Notes: generated by a model not told the origin, from the sequence alone. A stretch of 64,000 nucleotides of DNA from JADJRH01 sp046351455 (GCA_046351455.1 JAXLYM010000008.1:1-64000), one strand, 5' to 3'; shown: positions 9,331 to 18,023, counted from the first letter of the stretch. Numbers and translations: made by a program.

Positions 9331-9909
9331 TCAATTGTTCGGCGCGCCGCACTTGATCCAGTCCTCGATTGCCTTGAGATCGTTCAGCGTCGGCGCGTTC
9401 GCCACGTTGAGCGGCATGAGCTGCGAGCCGCACGTCCCGTACGGGTTGTCTCCGTCCGACGCCTTCAGGTTGCAGAGCATCTTCGACCCGGCCGGATCGC
9501 AGGGGACGATGTTGGAGGAGCCGTCCTTCAGCTTCAGCGCCGTGAGCCCGTCGTAGTAGGTGGCCACGTCGCCCGCGGTGAGCGTCAGGTTCCCCTTGCC
9601 GTCGCCGTGGCAGCCCGGCGTGTACGCGCACTTCGACTTGGTATCGAGGACGGGGAAGATGTCGTCCTTGAAGCTCACGGAGCACGTCGAGTCGGTCGTG
9701 CAGTCGGTGCTGCCGCCGGAGCCGCCGGCGGTGGTGGAGGACGTGCCGGTGTCGCCCCCCTGACCGCCCCCGACGCGCTGCGGGTCGCCGTACCTCGGGA
9801 TCTCTTCGGTCGCGCAGCCCCCGAGGCCCGCGAGGGCGACCAAGAGGAGCAGCCGCGATCCAGCGTTGCGCTGTGAGCGGGAAAAAACCATCTGCCGAAG
9901 CGTCGGCAT
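9331..9909 (-). CDS. Haem c-like lipoprotein with CX5CH motif
   Basis: 192 residues from the ATG at 9909; a second in-frame ATG at 9891 is also possible, and neither has a strong ribosome site. The lipoprotein signal ends at LAGLGGCATEE, followed by a Gly/Ser/Thr linker. The segment SFKDDIFPVLDTKSKCAY leads into CAYTPGCHGDGKG, in which five residues separate the Cys from Cys-His. The rest (LMPLNVANAPTLNDLKAIE, then WIKCGAPNN) is the usual C-terminal end of planctomycete-type cytochrome c domains. First gene of the operon with the barrel and two more haem lipoproteins; the next gene starts about 50 bp downstream. Inference: mono-haem electron carrier in the outer membrane. Confidence 0.75.
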   Translation of the reverse strand: MPTLRQMVFSRSQRNAGSRLLLLVALAGLGGCATEEIPRYGDPQRVGGGQGGDTGTSSTTAGGSGGSTDCTTDSTCSVSFKDDIFPVLDTKSKCAYTPGCHGDGKGNLTLTAGDVATYYDGLTALKLKDGSSNIVPCDPAGSKMLCNLKASDGDNPYGTCGSQLMPLNVANAPTLNDLKAIEDWIKCGAPNN

Positions 9910-10039
9910 CTTAGTGGAAGCGCCCTTCCCCCGTCCACGTCTCCGCTCCGGGCCCGGCGCAAAACGGGGGACGAGACGATGGACAAAGCAAAATGTTGAG
10001 AGCGAGCGTCGACCGTGCGACTCTGCGCCGGCGCGCTTT

Positions 10040-11158
10040 ATGGCCAAGGAACGGACTTTCTCTCTCAGCGCCGTCCGCACCGACGGGTGGTTCGAGCGCA
10101 TCGGGGAGGGCATCGGGAGCTTTCAGGCGCTCTGCGACATCGTGGGGGAGTCCTTCTTTGCCTTCTCCATGATCACGGGGGTGCGGATCACCGCGCTCAC
10201 GGTCGACCGGCGCAACCCGGACAACACGCTCGTCGACTTCGTCATCGCCACGCCCGGCGACGACAAGGCGGAGGCGGACGTGCAGCGGCTCACGCTGGCG
10301 GACTTCCGTCACCGCCTGGTGGCGGCGCTCCTCACGGAGGACGCGGTCCCTGCCCCGCCGGAGCGCGACACGGATCTGGAGGGCCTGCAGCTGCACATCG
10401 GCGTGCGGTACCTCCTGCTCGCGCCGCTCTACGGGTACTCGCTGCAGAAGCTCGTCACGGACGGCAAGAGCTCGAAGCTGGTCGTGCACCACGACGGCAT
10501 CGAGGAGACGTACGACCTGCTCGAGTTCCGGGCGCGCGTGCGGGCTCAGATCCGGGAGGAGCTGGAGCGCGCGACGGAGCGCAACCGCTCGGCGATCGAT
10601 CTCACGAAGGTGGCCGACGCCGAGGTGTTCGCGCAGAAGGGCGAGCACGCGAAGGTGGTCACGCTGCTCGGCACGTGGCCGGCGCCGCTCGCGATCTTCC
10701 TCCGCACGGCCGAAGGCCAGATGCTCACGCCGGACGCGCGCGGCCTCATCGCGAAGGGCCTCGGCCTCCTCGGGACGGCGTGCGTCAAGCTCGGCGAGCA
10801 GCACCAGGGTGAAGAGGTGTTGCGCCTCGCGGTGCAGTACGCGCAGGACGGCTCCGCCGCGGCGGACATCTTCCGTCGCCTCGGAGAGTCGATGCTCGAC
10901 GATAAGCGCGCCGCCGAAGCCGTCGGACCGCTCCGTCGCGCCGTGTCCTTGGGCGCGCCGCCGAAGCAGGTGTGGCCGCTGCTCGCGCGGGCCTTCGTGG
11001 ATCGCAAGCGTTACGTCGCGGCCCTCGCCTGCGTGCGGGAAGCGCGCGGCGCCGGCGTCCCCGAGTCGCAGATGGTCGAGCAGATCCGTGAGATCGAAGG
11101 CTCCCTGGGCCCAGCGCTGACGGCGTGGAAAGCGCTCGTCGTCTCGCGGCAACACTGA
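10040..11158 (+). CDS. TPR-like protein of unknown function
   Basis: 372 residues, no signal peptide or membrane helix. The ATG at 10040 is preferred because the frame upstream is not protein-like; no clear ribosome site is seen. The N-terminal half (to about 190) is a mixed alpha/beta domain of unrecognised type containing RYLLLAPLYGYSLQKLVTDG. The C-terminal half (about 205-372) is a chain of helical pairs with TPR-like spacing (GLGLLGTACVKLGEQHQGEE, AAADIFRRLGESMLDDKRAA, KQVWPLLARAFVDRKRYVAA). It is divergent from the cytochrome operon (131 bp between starts) and sits 105 bp before nuoA. Probably a cytoplasmic adaptor; no function can be named. Confidence 0.75.
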   Translation: MAKERTFSLSAVRTDGWFERIGEGIGSFQALCDIVGESFFAFSMITGVRITALTVDRRNPDNTLVDFVIATPGDDKAEADVQRLTLADFRHRLVAALLTEDAVPAPPERDTDLEGLQLHIGVRYLLLAPLYGYSLQKLVTDGKSSKLVVHHDGIEETYDLLEFRARVRAQIREELERATERNRSAIDLTKVADAEVFAQKGEHAKVVTLLGTWPAPLAIFLRTAEGQMLTPDARGLIAKGLGLLGTACVKLGEQHQGEEVLRLAVQYAQDGSAAADIFRRLGESMLDDKRAAEAVGPLRRAVSLGAPPKQVWPLLARAFVDRKRYVAALACVREARGAGVPESQMVEQIREIEGSLGPALTAWKALVVSRQH

Positions 11159-11263
11159 GCGATCACGATCCAACCGCCGTAGATCCGCGCCCGGTTGACG
11201 CGCACGGCGGCAAAAGCTACATGCGCAGCCGCCCGGTTTCTGCGCATTTTTGTGCGAGGCACG

Positions 11264-11620
11264 ATGGTCAGCTACCTCCCTCTCCTCCTCCTCTTCGTCG
11301 TCGCTGCGGTGATCGCGGCGGCGCTCTTCACGCTCGCGACGGTGATCGGTCCCAAGAACCCGACGCCCGAAAAGATGATCCCGTTCGAGTGCGGCTCCGA
11401 GTCGACGGGCAGCCGCTTCGTGCGGCCGAGCGTGAAGTTCTACCTCACCGCGATCCTCTTCGTCGTCTTCGACATCGAGGTCGTGCTCATGTACCCGTGG
11501 GTCGTCAACTTCCGCCAGCTCGGGTGGACGGGCTTCTTCACGATGACGTCGTTCGTCGCGCTGCTCGTCGTGGCGCTCGCCTACGTGTGGAAGAAGGGAG
11601 CCCTCGAATGGGAGAAGTGA
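11264..11620 (+). CDS. nuoA: NADH-quinone oxidoreductase subunit A
   Basis: 118 residues with three membrane helices, the normal size for NuoA. The conserved cytoplasmic loop PFECGSESTGSRFVRPSVK and the following helix FYLTAILFVVFDIEVVLMYP are diagnostic. NuoA sits with NuoH and NuoJ at the junction of the membrane arm and the hydrophilic arm of complex I, near the quinone site. It starts the cluster nuoA-B-C-D; nuoB begins 13 bases before its end, so the two are translationally coupled. Confidence 0.97.
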   Translation: MVSYLPLLLLFVVAAVIAAALFTLATVIGPKNPTPEKMIPFECGSESTGSRFVRPSVKFYLTAILFVVFDIEVVLMYPWVVNFRQLGWTGFFTMTSFVALLVVALAYVWKKGALEWEK

Positions 11621-12177
11621 CCAGCGTCCGCGTCCTCGAAGGTGCCGAGCGCGGCTTCGCGACGACGCGCTTCGACGAGCTGCTCAACTGGGCGCGGAAG
11701 TACTCGCTGTTCCAGTACCCGTTCGTCACCGCGTGCTGCGCCATGGAGTTCATGGGTCTCGCGAGCCCGCGGTTCGACGTCGCGCGCTTCGGCGCCGAGG
11801 CGCCCCGCTTCTCGCCGCGGCAGAGCGATCTCTTGTGGGTCGTCGGCACCGTGAGCCAGCGCAACGCGCCGGTGCTCCGCCGCGTCTACGAGCAGATGGC
11901 CGATCCGAAGTACGTGTTCGCCTTCGGGACGTGCGCGTCGTGCGGCGGCTTCTACGACAACTACACGACGCTCCCCGGCATCGACAAAGTCATCCCGGTC
12001 GACGTCTACGTCCCCGGCTGCCCCCCTCGGCCGGAAGGCGTGATCGACGGCCTCTTGCTGCTCCAGGACAAGATCGCGCGCGGCGATCGCACCCCCGCGA
12101 TCGTGAAGCCGCGCACGGATCCGGTGCCGCCGGAGGCGCGCAACCTCGTGCAGCTCGGCAAGAAGGAGCGCGCGTGA
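11608..12177 (+). CDS. nuoB: NADH-quinone oxidoreductase subunit B (N2 cluster)
   Basis: 189 residues. The N2 [4Fe-4S] ligands are visible: the tandem Cys pair in TACCAMEFMG, the Cys in FGTCASCGGFYDNY, and PGCPPRPE. NuoB carries the last iron-sulphur cluster, which hands electrons to quinone at the NuoB-NuoD-NuoH interface. The ATG at 11608 lies inside the end of nuoA (13-base overlap), and its TGA overlaps the GTG start of nuoC, so nuoA, nuoB and nuoC form a tightly coupled unit. Confidence 0.97.
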   Translation: MGEVTSVRVLEGAERGFATTRFDELLNWARKYSLFQYPFVTACCAMEFMGLASPRFDVARFGAEAPRFSPRQSDLLWVVGTVSQRNAPVLRRVYEQMADPKYVFAFGTCASCGGFYDNYTTLPGIDKVIPVDVYVPGCPPRPEGVIDGLLLLQDKIARGDRTPAIVKPRTDPVPPEARNLVQLGKKERA

Positions 12178-12743
12178 GCAAGAAGGTTTTGGCCGCGCTG
12201 CAAGAGCGGTTCGGCGACAAGATCCTGGAGACCTCGTCGCAGTTCGGCGACGACACGGCCGTGGTGGATCCGGCGGTGTGGCGTGAGGTCGCGCTCTTCC
12301 TCCGCGACGATCCGCGCTGCCAGATGAGCATGTTCACCGACATCACCGCGGTCGACTTCCCGGATCGGGAGCCGCGGTTCGAGGTGGTGCTGCACCTGCG
12401 CTCGCTGGAGAAGGGTCACCGCATCCGCGTGAAGGCGCGCATCGGGGACGCGGACGGCGACGGTCTCGACATCGCGACCCTCGTGCCCGTGTGGAAGGGC
12501 GCCAACTGGTTCGAGCGCGAGTGCCACGACATGTTCGGCGTGAACTTCGTGGGCCACCCGGATCAGCGCCGGCTGCTCTTGTACGAAGAGTTCAAGGGGC
12601 ACCCGCTCCGCAAGGACTACCCGGCGCAGCAGACGCAGCCGCTCGTGGAGTACCGGCAGGGCGTGACCGACAAGCTCGCGCCGTTCGGCGCCGACGAAGG
12701 CATGCCCTTCGGGCGCCAGACGCACGACTACCGGTCGAACTGA
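12174..12743 (+). CDS. nuoC: NADH-quinone oxidoreductase subunit C
   Basis: 189 residues from a GTG start at 12174 that overlaps the nuoB stop (GTGA) and has AAGGAG seven to eight bases upstream. Diagnostic motifs of the 30-kDa subunit family are present: FTDITAVDFPDREPRFEVVL, WFERECHDMFGVNFVGHPD and FKGHPLRKDYP. NuoC is part of the hydrophilic arm, packed against NuoD and NuoB; it carries no cofactor. It is separate from NuoD here, unlike the NuoCD fusion of E. coli. Confidence 0.96.
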   Translation: MSKKVLAALQERFGDKILETSSQFGDDTAVVDPAVWREVALFLRDDPRCQMSMFTDITAVDFPDREPRFEVVLHLRSLEKGHRIRVKARIGDADGDGLDIATLVPVWKGANWFERECHDMFGVNFVGHPDQRRLLLYEEFKGHPLRKDYPAQQTQPLVEYRQGVTDKLAPFGADEGMPFGRQTHDYRSN

Positions 12744-12819
12744 GAAAGATTTCTGACGTTTGGTTTGCTGACCAGCGGGCGCGCTTCGGACGTGGAGCGG
12801 CCTGCGGATCGAGGCGTTG

Positions 12820-14034
12820 ATGGAACCGTTGGATGAAGAGCTGGAGGAGAGCGCGCTCGAGCTCCCCAGCGAGCCGATGCAGCTCAACATGGGCCCTTCG
12901 CACCCCGCGATGCACGGCACCGTTCGCATCGTGCTGGAGCTGTCGGGCGAGACGATCACGAAGGCGGACGTGCAGATCGGCTATCTGCACCGCGGCTTCG
13001 AGAAGATGTGCGAGCGCGGCACGTGGACGCAGTGCTTCCCGTACGTGGACCGCCTCAACTACGTCTCGCCGATGCTCAACAACGTGGGCTTCGCGCTCGC
13101 GTGCGAGAAGATGCTCGGCGTGACGGTGCCCGAGCGGTGCCAGTACTACCGCGTCGTGCTCGGTGAGCTCGCGCGCATCTGCGATCACCTCGTGTGCAAC
13201 GGCGCGATGAGCATGGAGCTCGGCGCGTTCACGCCGTTCCTCTACTCGGCGCGCGCCCGCGAGATCATCTGGGACATCTTCGAGGAGGAGACCGGCGCGC
13301 GCGTGACGCACTCGTTCGGTCGCGTGGGCGGCATGGCCAAGCCGCCGACGGAGAGCTTCAAGGAGATGGTGCGATCCGGCTTGCCGCGCGTGCTCACGAT
13401 GGTGGGCGAGTGCGAGAAGCTGCTCCTGAAGAACCGCATCTTCCTCGACCGCGTGGAGGGCGTCGGCCGCATCTCGAAGGCGGACGCGCTCGCGCTCGGC
13501 TGGACGGGCCCGACGCTTCGCTCGACGGGCGCGGCGTACGACGTGCGTCGCGCGCACCCGTACCTCGTGTACGACCGCCTCGACTTCGACATCCCGGTGG
13601 GCACGACGGGCGACAACTACGATCGCTACATGTGCCGCCAGGAGGAGATCCGTCAGAGCGCGCGCATCATCGAGCAGGCGCTGGATCAGATGCCGGATTC
13701 GGGTCCGGTGAACATCGACGATCCGCGCATCGTGCTGCCGCCGAAGGAGGACGTGTACACCACGATCGAGGCGACGATTCAGCACTTCAAGATCGTGATG
13801 GAGGGCATCAAGGTGCCCGCCGGCGAGTGCTACTCGTACACGGAGGCGGGCAACGGCGAGCTCGGCTTCTACCTGGTGAGCGACGGCAGCGGCACCCCGT
13901 ACCGCGTGCGCATCCGTCCCCCGTGCTTCGCGGCGGTCGCGGGTCTGAAGCAGCTCGTCGAGGGCGCGATGATCCCCGATGTCGTGCCCACGTTCGGGTC
14001 CATGAACATGATCGGCGGCGAGTGCGATCACTGA
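12820..14034 (+). CDS. nuoD: NADH-quinone oxidoreductase subunit D
   Basis: 404 residues, normal for the 49-kDa subunit. The start is taken at ATG 12820 (GAGG about 6 bases upstream), three bases after a TTG. The quinone-site loop NMGPSHPAMHGTVRIVLEL and the helix GYLHRGFEKMCERGTWTQC are diagnostic, as is the C-terminal end GSMNMIGGECDH. NuoD forms the quinone cavity with NuoB. After this gene comes a 471-base gap with repeats, and the usual nuoE and nuoF are missing before nuoG. Confidence 0.97.
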   Translation: MEPLDEELEESALELPSEPMQLNMGPSHPAMHGTVRIVLELSGETITKADVQIGYLHRGFEKMCERGTWTQCFPYVDRLNYVSPMLNNVGFALACEKMLGVTVPERCQYYRVVLGELARICDHLVCNGAMSMELGAFTPFLYSARAREIIWDIFEEETGARVTHSFGRVGGMAKPPTESFKEMVRSGLPRVLTMVGECEKLLLKNRIFLDRVEGVGRISKADALALGWTGPTLRSTGAAYDVRRAHPYLVYDRLDFDIPVGTTGDNYDRYMCRQEEIRQSARIIEQALDQMPDSGPVNIDDPRIVLPPKEDVYTTIEATIQHFKIVMEGIKVPAGECYSYTEAGNGELGFYLVSDGSGTPYRVRIRPPCFAAVAGLKQLVEGAMIPDVVPTFGSMNMIGGECDH

Positions 14035-14116
14035 TCGCTCGCTGATCGAAGCGCCGGGGGGTTCCGCTACAAATCAAGCTCTCGGCGCCTCTTCGCAGGC
14101 GGCGGTTTCGGTGGCC

Positions 14117-14281
14117 ACCCGCGGCGCGCGCAGGCCCTTGGCCGAGCACGACGCTTGGGGGGACAGGCGCGCGCAGCGGGGCGCGAGCGCGCCGCGAGCA
14201 CGACGGAGGGGGGCACCCCCGCATTCGTCGCATTTTTGTCGGATTTACGAGGGGGCTCCGCCCCCTCGTATCACTCCCCCG
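14117..14281 (+). repeat. Dispersed intergenic repeat, GCCGAGCACGAC family, copy 1
   Basis: This block fills part of the 471-base gap between nuoD and nuoG; no gene is seen in the gap. It contains CCCGCGGCGCGCGCAGGC, then GCCGAGCACGACGC, then a second round with GGCGCGCGCAG and CGAGCACGACGG, a small GGGGG-CA-CCCCC hairpin, and a strong terminal hairpin at 14246-14270. The same parts in the same order recur at 41569-41758, and the last part recurs inverted at 23043-23176. All copies lie between genes. It looks like a non-coding dispersed element, perhaps serving as terminator or RNA-processing site. I know of no named family with this sequence. Confidence 0.65.
14246..14270 (+). terminator. 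Strong hairpin after nuoD, possible terminator
   Basis: Perfect 11-base stem TACGAGGGGGC / GCCCCCTCGTA with loop TCC. No T-run follows, so it is not a textbook intrinsic terminator, but the stem is very stable. It lies 212 bases after nuoD and 236 before nuoG and could lower or stop read-through between the two halves of the nuo cluster. A near-identical hairpin occurs at 23106-23128. Confidence 0.45.
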
Positions 14282-14505
14282 CTGACGCAAACGGTCGTCG
14301 GAACGTGGTTCAGCGAGAAGATGGGAGCGTCCTCTCGCGTCGGTCCCTTCGTTCTCCGGTCGCCTCTCCTTGCGTCGGTTCCTTCGCCCCTCCGGCGGTC
14401 TCCCTTTCCTTCGAACAACGACGCGATCCACCGGGGGATCGATGGGGGGCTTGAGAAGGTTTCGCTTGGGCGCGCGATCGACTAAAGACGGGCGCGAGCG
14501 ATCGA

Positions 14506-16218
14506 ATGGCTGAACCGACTCCTCCCGCACCGCCCCCGAAGCTCACGATCAAGATCGACGGGCGCGAGATTCCCTTCGAGAAAGGGGACACCATCATCCG
14601 CGCGGCTCACCGCCACGGGATCGATATTCCCCACTACTGCTGGCACCCGGGGCTCTCCGTGGCCGCGAACTGCCGCATGTGCCTCGTGGAGGTGCTGCCT
14701 CCGCCCGGACGGCCTGCGATGCAGCTCGATATCCTGCGGTGGGATCCGCAGAAGAACGAGTACGTGCCGCAGAAGAAGCCGAAGCTTCTGCCCGCCTGCC
14801 AGCAAGAGTGCACGCCCGGCATGGAGATCCTCTCGGAGTCTTCGCCCAACGTCGACGAGGCGCGCTCCGCCGTTCAGGAGCTCTTGCTGCTGAACCATCC
14901 GGTCGACTGCCCGATCTGCGATCAGGCCGGCGAATGCAGGCTCCAGGATTACTGGCTGGAGCACGATCGCAAGGGCAAGCGCATGCGGCAGGAGCCCGTG
15001 CACAAGCCCAAGGCCGTCGTGTTCGGGCCGACCATCGTCTACGACGCGGAGCGGTGCATCGTGTGCACTCGGTGCGTGCGCGTGTCGTCGGAGCTGGCGA
15101 AGGATCCCGTGCTCTCCGTGCGCGAACGCGGCAATCTCGGGGAGATCACCGTGTCTCCGGGGCGCGAGCTGGATCACGACTACACGCTCATGACGGAGCA
15201 CGTGTGTCCCGTCGGCGCGCTCACCTCGACGGACTTCCGGTTCAAGGCGCGCGTGTGGTTCCTGCGGTCGGCGCGCACGATCTGCCAAGGGTGCGCGACG
15301 GGGTGCAACGCGTTCCTCGACTACGATCCGCGCAACAATACGCCGTACCGGCACCGGCCTCGCGACAACGAGAAGGTGAACAAGTACTGGATGTGCGACG
15401 AGGGCATGCTCTCGTACAAGCGCGCCACCGACGGGCGGCAAACGAGCGCGCTCGTCGGCGGGGAAGACGCGAGCGTCTCCGATGCGATCGCCGCGGCGAA
15501 AGAGCAGCTCCAGGGGCTGCGCGATGATCCGGAGCGCGTCGCGATCATCCTGTCGGCGCAGCACTCCGTGGAGGACAACTTCGCGCTGCTCACGCTGGCC
15601 CGCACGTACATCGGCGCGGTGGACTTCTTCGTTTCGGGCAAACCGCTCGGGCGCGGGGACGCGATCCTCATGAACGAGGACAAGAACCCGAACACGCGCG
15701 GCGTCGTCGCGCTCGCCTCCTCGACGGCCGGCTCCGATAAACCGATCGCGGCGCCTCGGCCGATCGCGGATCTGCTGAAGGGGATCCTGTCCAACAAGTA
15801 CGCGTTCGCGATCGGGCTCGGCGCGGACGTCGAGGTGGACGCGAAGGAGGCGAAGAGCGCGCTCCAGAAGCTGCGCGGGTTCGTCGTCATCGCCTCGCAC
15901 GAAGGGGCGCTCACTTCGGCCGCGCACGTGGTGCTGCCCGCCTCCGCCTGGACCGAGGCCGAAGGGACGTACGTGAACGCCAAGGGGATGGCGCAGGTCA
16001 GCGAGAAGGCCCTCCGGCCCCTCGGCGACGCGCGGCCCGGCTGGCAGCTCGTGGCCGATCTCGGCAAGGCGCTCGGCTACGCGACGAGCTGGAAGAAGCT
16101 CGCCGACCTGCGCGCGAACCTGCCCGCGGAGGTGCGCGCCGACAAACCGGCGGCGGCTCCCTCGAACGAAACTCCGGCGGCGAACGCGCCGTCCGCAACC
16201 GCTTCTGCGGCCGGCTGA
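14506..16218 (+). CDS. nuoG: NADH-quinone oxidoreductase subunit G, short form
   Basis: 570 residues; many NuoG proteins have 690-910. Iron-sulphur ligands are seen in order: N1b (Cys45, 56, 59, 98), the His-Cys3 site (His131, Cys135, 138, 144), a [4Fe-4S] site (Cys184, 187, 190, 234) and an N7-like set (Cys260, 263, 267, 297). The molybdopterin-type domain that follows is cut down but ends with the typical VVLPASAWTEAEGTYVNAKG. The C-terminal 35 residues are Ala/Pro-rich. NuoG takes electrons from NuoF to NuoI, yet nuoE and nuoF are not nearby, so the NADH-binding module must be encoded elsewhere. nuoH follows after 32 bases. Confidence 0.95.
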   Translation: MAEPTPPAPPPKLTIKIDGREIPFEKGDTIIRAAHRHGIDIPHYCWHPGLSVAANCRMCLVEVLPPPGRPAMQLDILRWDPQKNEYVPQKKPKLLPACQQECTPGMEILSESSPNVDEARSAVQELLLLNHPVDCPICDQAGECRLQDYWLEHDRKGKRMRQEPVHKPKAVVFGPTIVYDAERCIVCTRCVRVSSELAKDPVLSVRERGNLGEITVSPGRELDHDYTLMTEHVCPVGALTSTDFRFKARVWFLRSARTICQGCATGCNAFLDYDPRNNTPYRHRPRDNEKVNKYWMCDEGMLSYKRATDGRQTSALVGGEDASVSDAIAAAKEQLQGLRDDPERVAIILSAQHSVEDNFALLTLARTYIGAVDFFVSGKPLGRGDAILMNEDKNPNTRGVVALASSTAGSDKPIAAPRPIADLLKGILSNKYAFAIGLGADVEVDAKEAKSALQKLRGFVVIASHEGALTSAAHVVLPASAWTEAEGTYVNAKGMAQVSEKALRPLGDARPGWQLVADLGKALGYATSWKKLADLRANLPAEVRADKPAAAPSNETPAANAPSATASAAG

Positions 16219-16250
16219 TCCGGCGCGCACGATCCCGCTAAGGCAGAACC

Positions 16251-18020
16251 ATGACCGGTCTCATCGCCGTTCTCGCGATCGTCAAGATCCTCATCATGAT
16301 CGGCTTTTTGCTCACGATGGCCGCCGTCGCCACGTGGGCCGATCGCCGGCAAAGCTCCATGGTGCAGGACCGCGTCGGGCCCAACCGCGCGGTGGTGTTC
16401 CTCCCGTCGATGGTGGTGCGCGCGCTGCTCATCGCGCCGCCCGCGCTGTTCGCCGCCCTCGCCGGGCGCGCGGCCGTCGTCGGCGTGAGCCCCGTCGCCG
16501 CACCCGAGAGCGCCCTGCTCGGCGTCGAAGGCGCCATCTTCGTGGGCTGGTTCAGCACGCTGGTGCTGTGCTTCGTGGTGCGCGCGGATCGGCCCTGGAA
16601 CGCGCTCGATTCGATGGTCGGCGCGTGGACGCCGAAGAGCATCCTCGTGACCGGGCTCATCCTGCACGCGCTCGGGTTCGTCGCGGTCGCTTCGGTGCCG
16701 GCCGCTTCGATGATGATCGCCGCGAAGGTCGCGAACGGACTGCTCGCGCTGGTGTTCGCGATCGTCGCGATCTACTCGGGCGCCAAGGTGCCGGAGGGCA
16801 AGGTCGGCGTCCGGCTCGCGGGCGTGCTCCACGCGATCGCCGATACGATCAAGATGATCTGGAAAGAGGACTTCATCCCGCCGAAGGGCGACAAGCTCCT
16901 CCACAGCCTCGCGCCGATGCTCGCGGTGTTCCCGGTGCTCGTGACGTGCGCGGTCATCCCGTTCGGGCGCTCGCTGTGCTTCGGCGACGCGAACCGCGAC
17001 GGCATCTTCGACTTCGGCGATCTGCTCGCCGTCGCGCCCGCGATGAGCTCGAAGTTCCAGTGCCCCAACGGACACTCGGTTCACCTGCAGATCGCGGATC
17101 TCAACGTCGGCGTGCTCTACATCTTCGCGATGGCCGGCACGGGCGTCATCGGCGCCGCGATCGCGGGCTGGGCCAGCGACAACAAGTGGTCGCTCCTCGG
17201 CGGGCTCCGCGCGGCGTCGCAGATGGTCAGCTACGAGGTCGCGATGGGGCTCTCGCTCATCGGGCTGCTCATCGTCTACGGATCGATCCAGCTCGGGCCG
17301 ATGGTCGAGTGGCAGAGCCAGCACGCGTGGGGCATCTTCGTGCAGCCGTTCGCCTTCGTGCTGTTCATGACGGCCCTCGTCGCCGAGACGAAGCGCGTGC
17401 CGTTCGATCAGCCGGAGGGCGAGAGCGAGATCGTCGCCGGGTACTTCGTCGAGTACTCGGGCTTCAAGTGGGGCATGTTCATGACGGGCGAGTACGTGGA
17501 GCTCACCACCTCCAGCGTGCTGCTCGTCGTGCTGTTCTTCGGCGGCTACTCGCTGCCGTTCCTGCAGAACGACGGGATCCGCGTGGCCTTCGGCGACTCG
17601 GTGCTGTTCGCGTACAAGATGAACCACATCGCGGTCGTCGTGATCAGCATGCTCACCTTCTTCGGGAAGGTGATCCTGATGGCGTGGGCGCAGATCTTCA
17701 TCCGCTGGACGCTGCCGCGCTTCCGCTACGACCAGCTCATGAAGCTCGGGTGGATGCGGCTCCTGCCGATGTCGCTCGGCAACATGCTGGTGACCGGGCT
17801 CGTCGTGCTCGCGGTGCAGGGGCACGCGGAGGTCGAGGCCGGCCTTTCGTTCCTGGGCGACGTGACGCAGGCGATCGTGGCCGTCGGGATGCTGGCCGCG
17901 GTGCTCGCCTTCTTCTTCGGCCTCGTGGAGCCGGTGAAGCGGCAGAAGATCATCCTCTCGACCGCGCAGAAGTTCGCGGCCGCCGCGGGCGGCGTGCGGA
18001 TGGGCGCGCGGCAGGCCTGA
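16251..18020 (+). CDS. nuoH: NADH-quinone oxidoreductase subunit H with two insertions
   Basis: 589 residues, against about 330 for most NuoH. Core motifs are present: MVQDRVGPNRA (37-47), IADTIKMIWKEDFIPPKGDK (196-215), IADLNVGVLYIFAMAG (281-296), LLGGLRAASQMVSYEVAMGL (315-334) and ETKRVPFDQPEGESEIVAG (379-397). Between the first two lies an extra block of about 140 residues (47-188) with three or four predicted membrane helices; in normal NuoH the two motifs are joined by a short loop. A second insertion (about 240-278) is hydrophilic and contains GDANRDGIFDFGDL, a Ca-loop-like motif, and two Cys. The C-terminus is also extended by a helix. NuoH anchors the hydrophilic arm and forms the quinone entry. 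Confidence 0.95.
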   Translation: MTGLIAVLAIVKILIMIGFLLTMAAVATWADRRQSSMVQDRVGPNRAVVFLPSMVVRALLIAPPALFAALAGRAAVVGVSPVAAPESALLGVEGAIFVGWFSTLVLCFVVRADRPWNALDSMVGAWTPKSILVTGLILHALGFVAVASVPAASMMIAAKVANGLLALVFAIVAIYSGAKVPEGKVGVRLAGVLHAIADTIKMIWKEDFIPPKGDKLLHSLAPMLAVFPVLVTCAVIPFGRSLCFGDANRDGIFDFGDLLAVAPAMSSKFQCPNGHSVHLQIADLNVGVLYIFAMAGTGVIGAAIAGWASDNKWSLLGGLRAASQMVSYEVAMGLSLIGLLIVYGSIQLGPMVEWQSQHAWGIFVQPFAFVLFMTALVAETKRVPFDQPEGESEIVAGYFVEYSGFKWGMFMTGEYVELTTSSVLLVVLFFGGYSLPFLQNDGIRVAFGDSVLFAYKMNHIAVVVISMLTFFGKVILMAWAQIFIRWTLPRFRYDQLMKLGWMRLLPMSLGNMLVTGLVVLAVQGHAEVEAGLSFLGDVTQAIVAVGMLAAVLAFFFGLVEPVKRQKIILSTAQKFAAAAGGVRMGARQA

Positions 18021-18023
18021 CGT

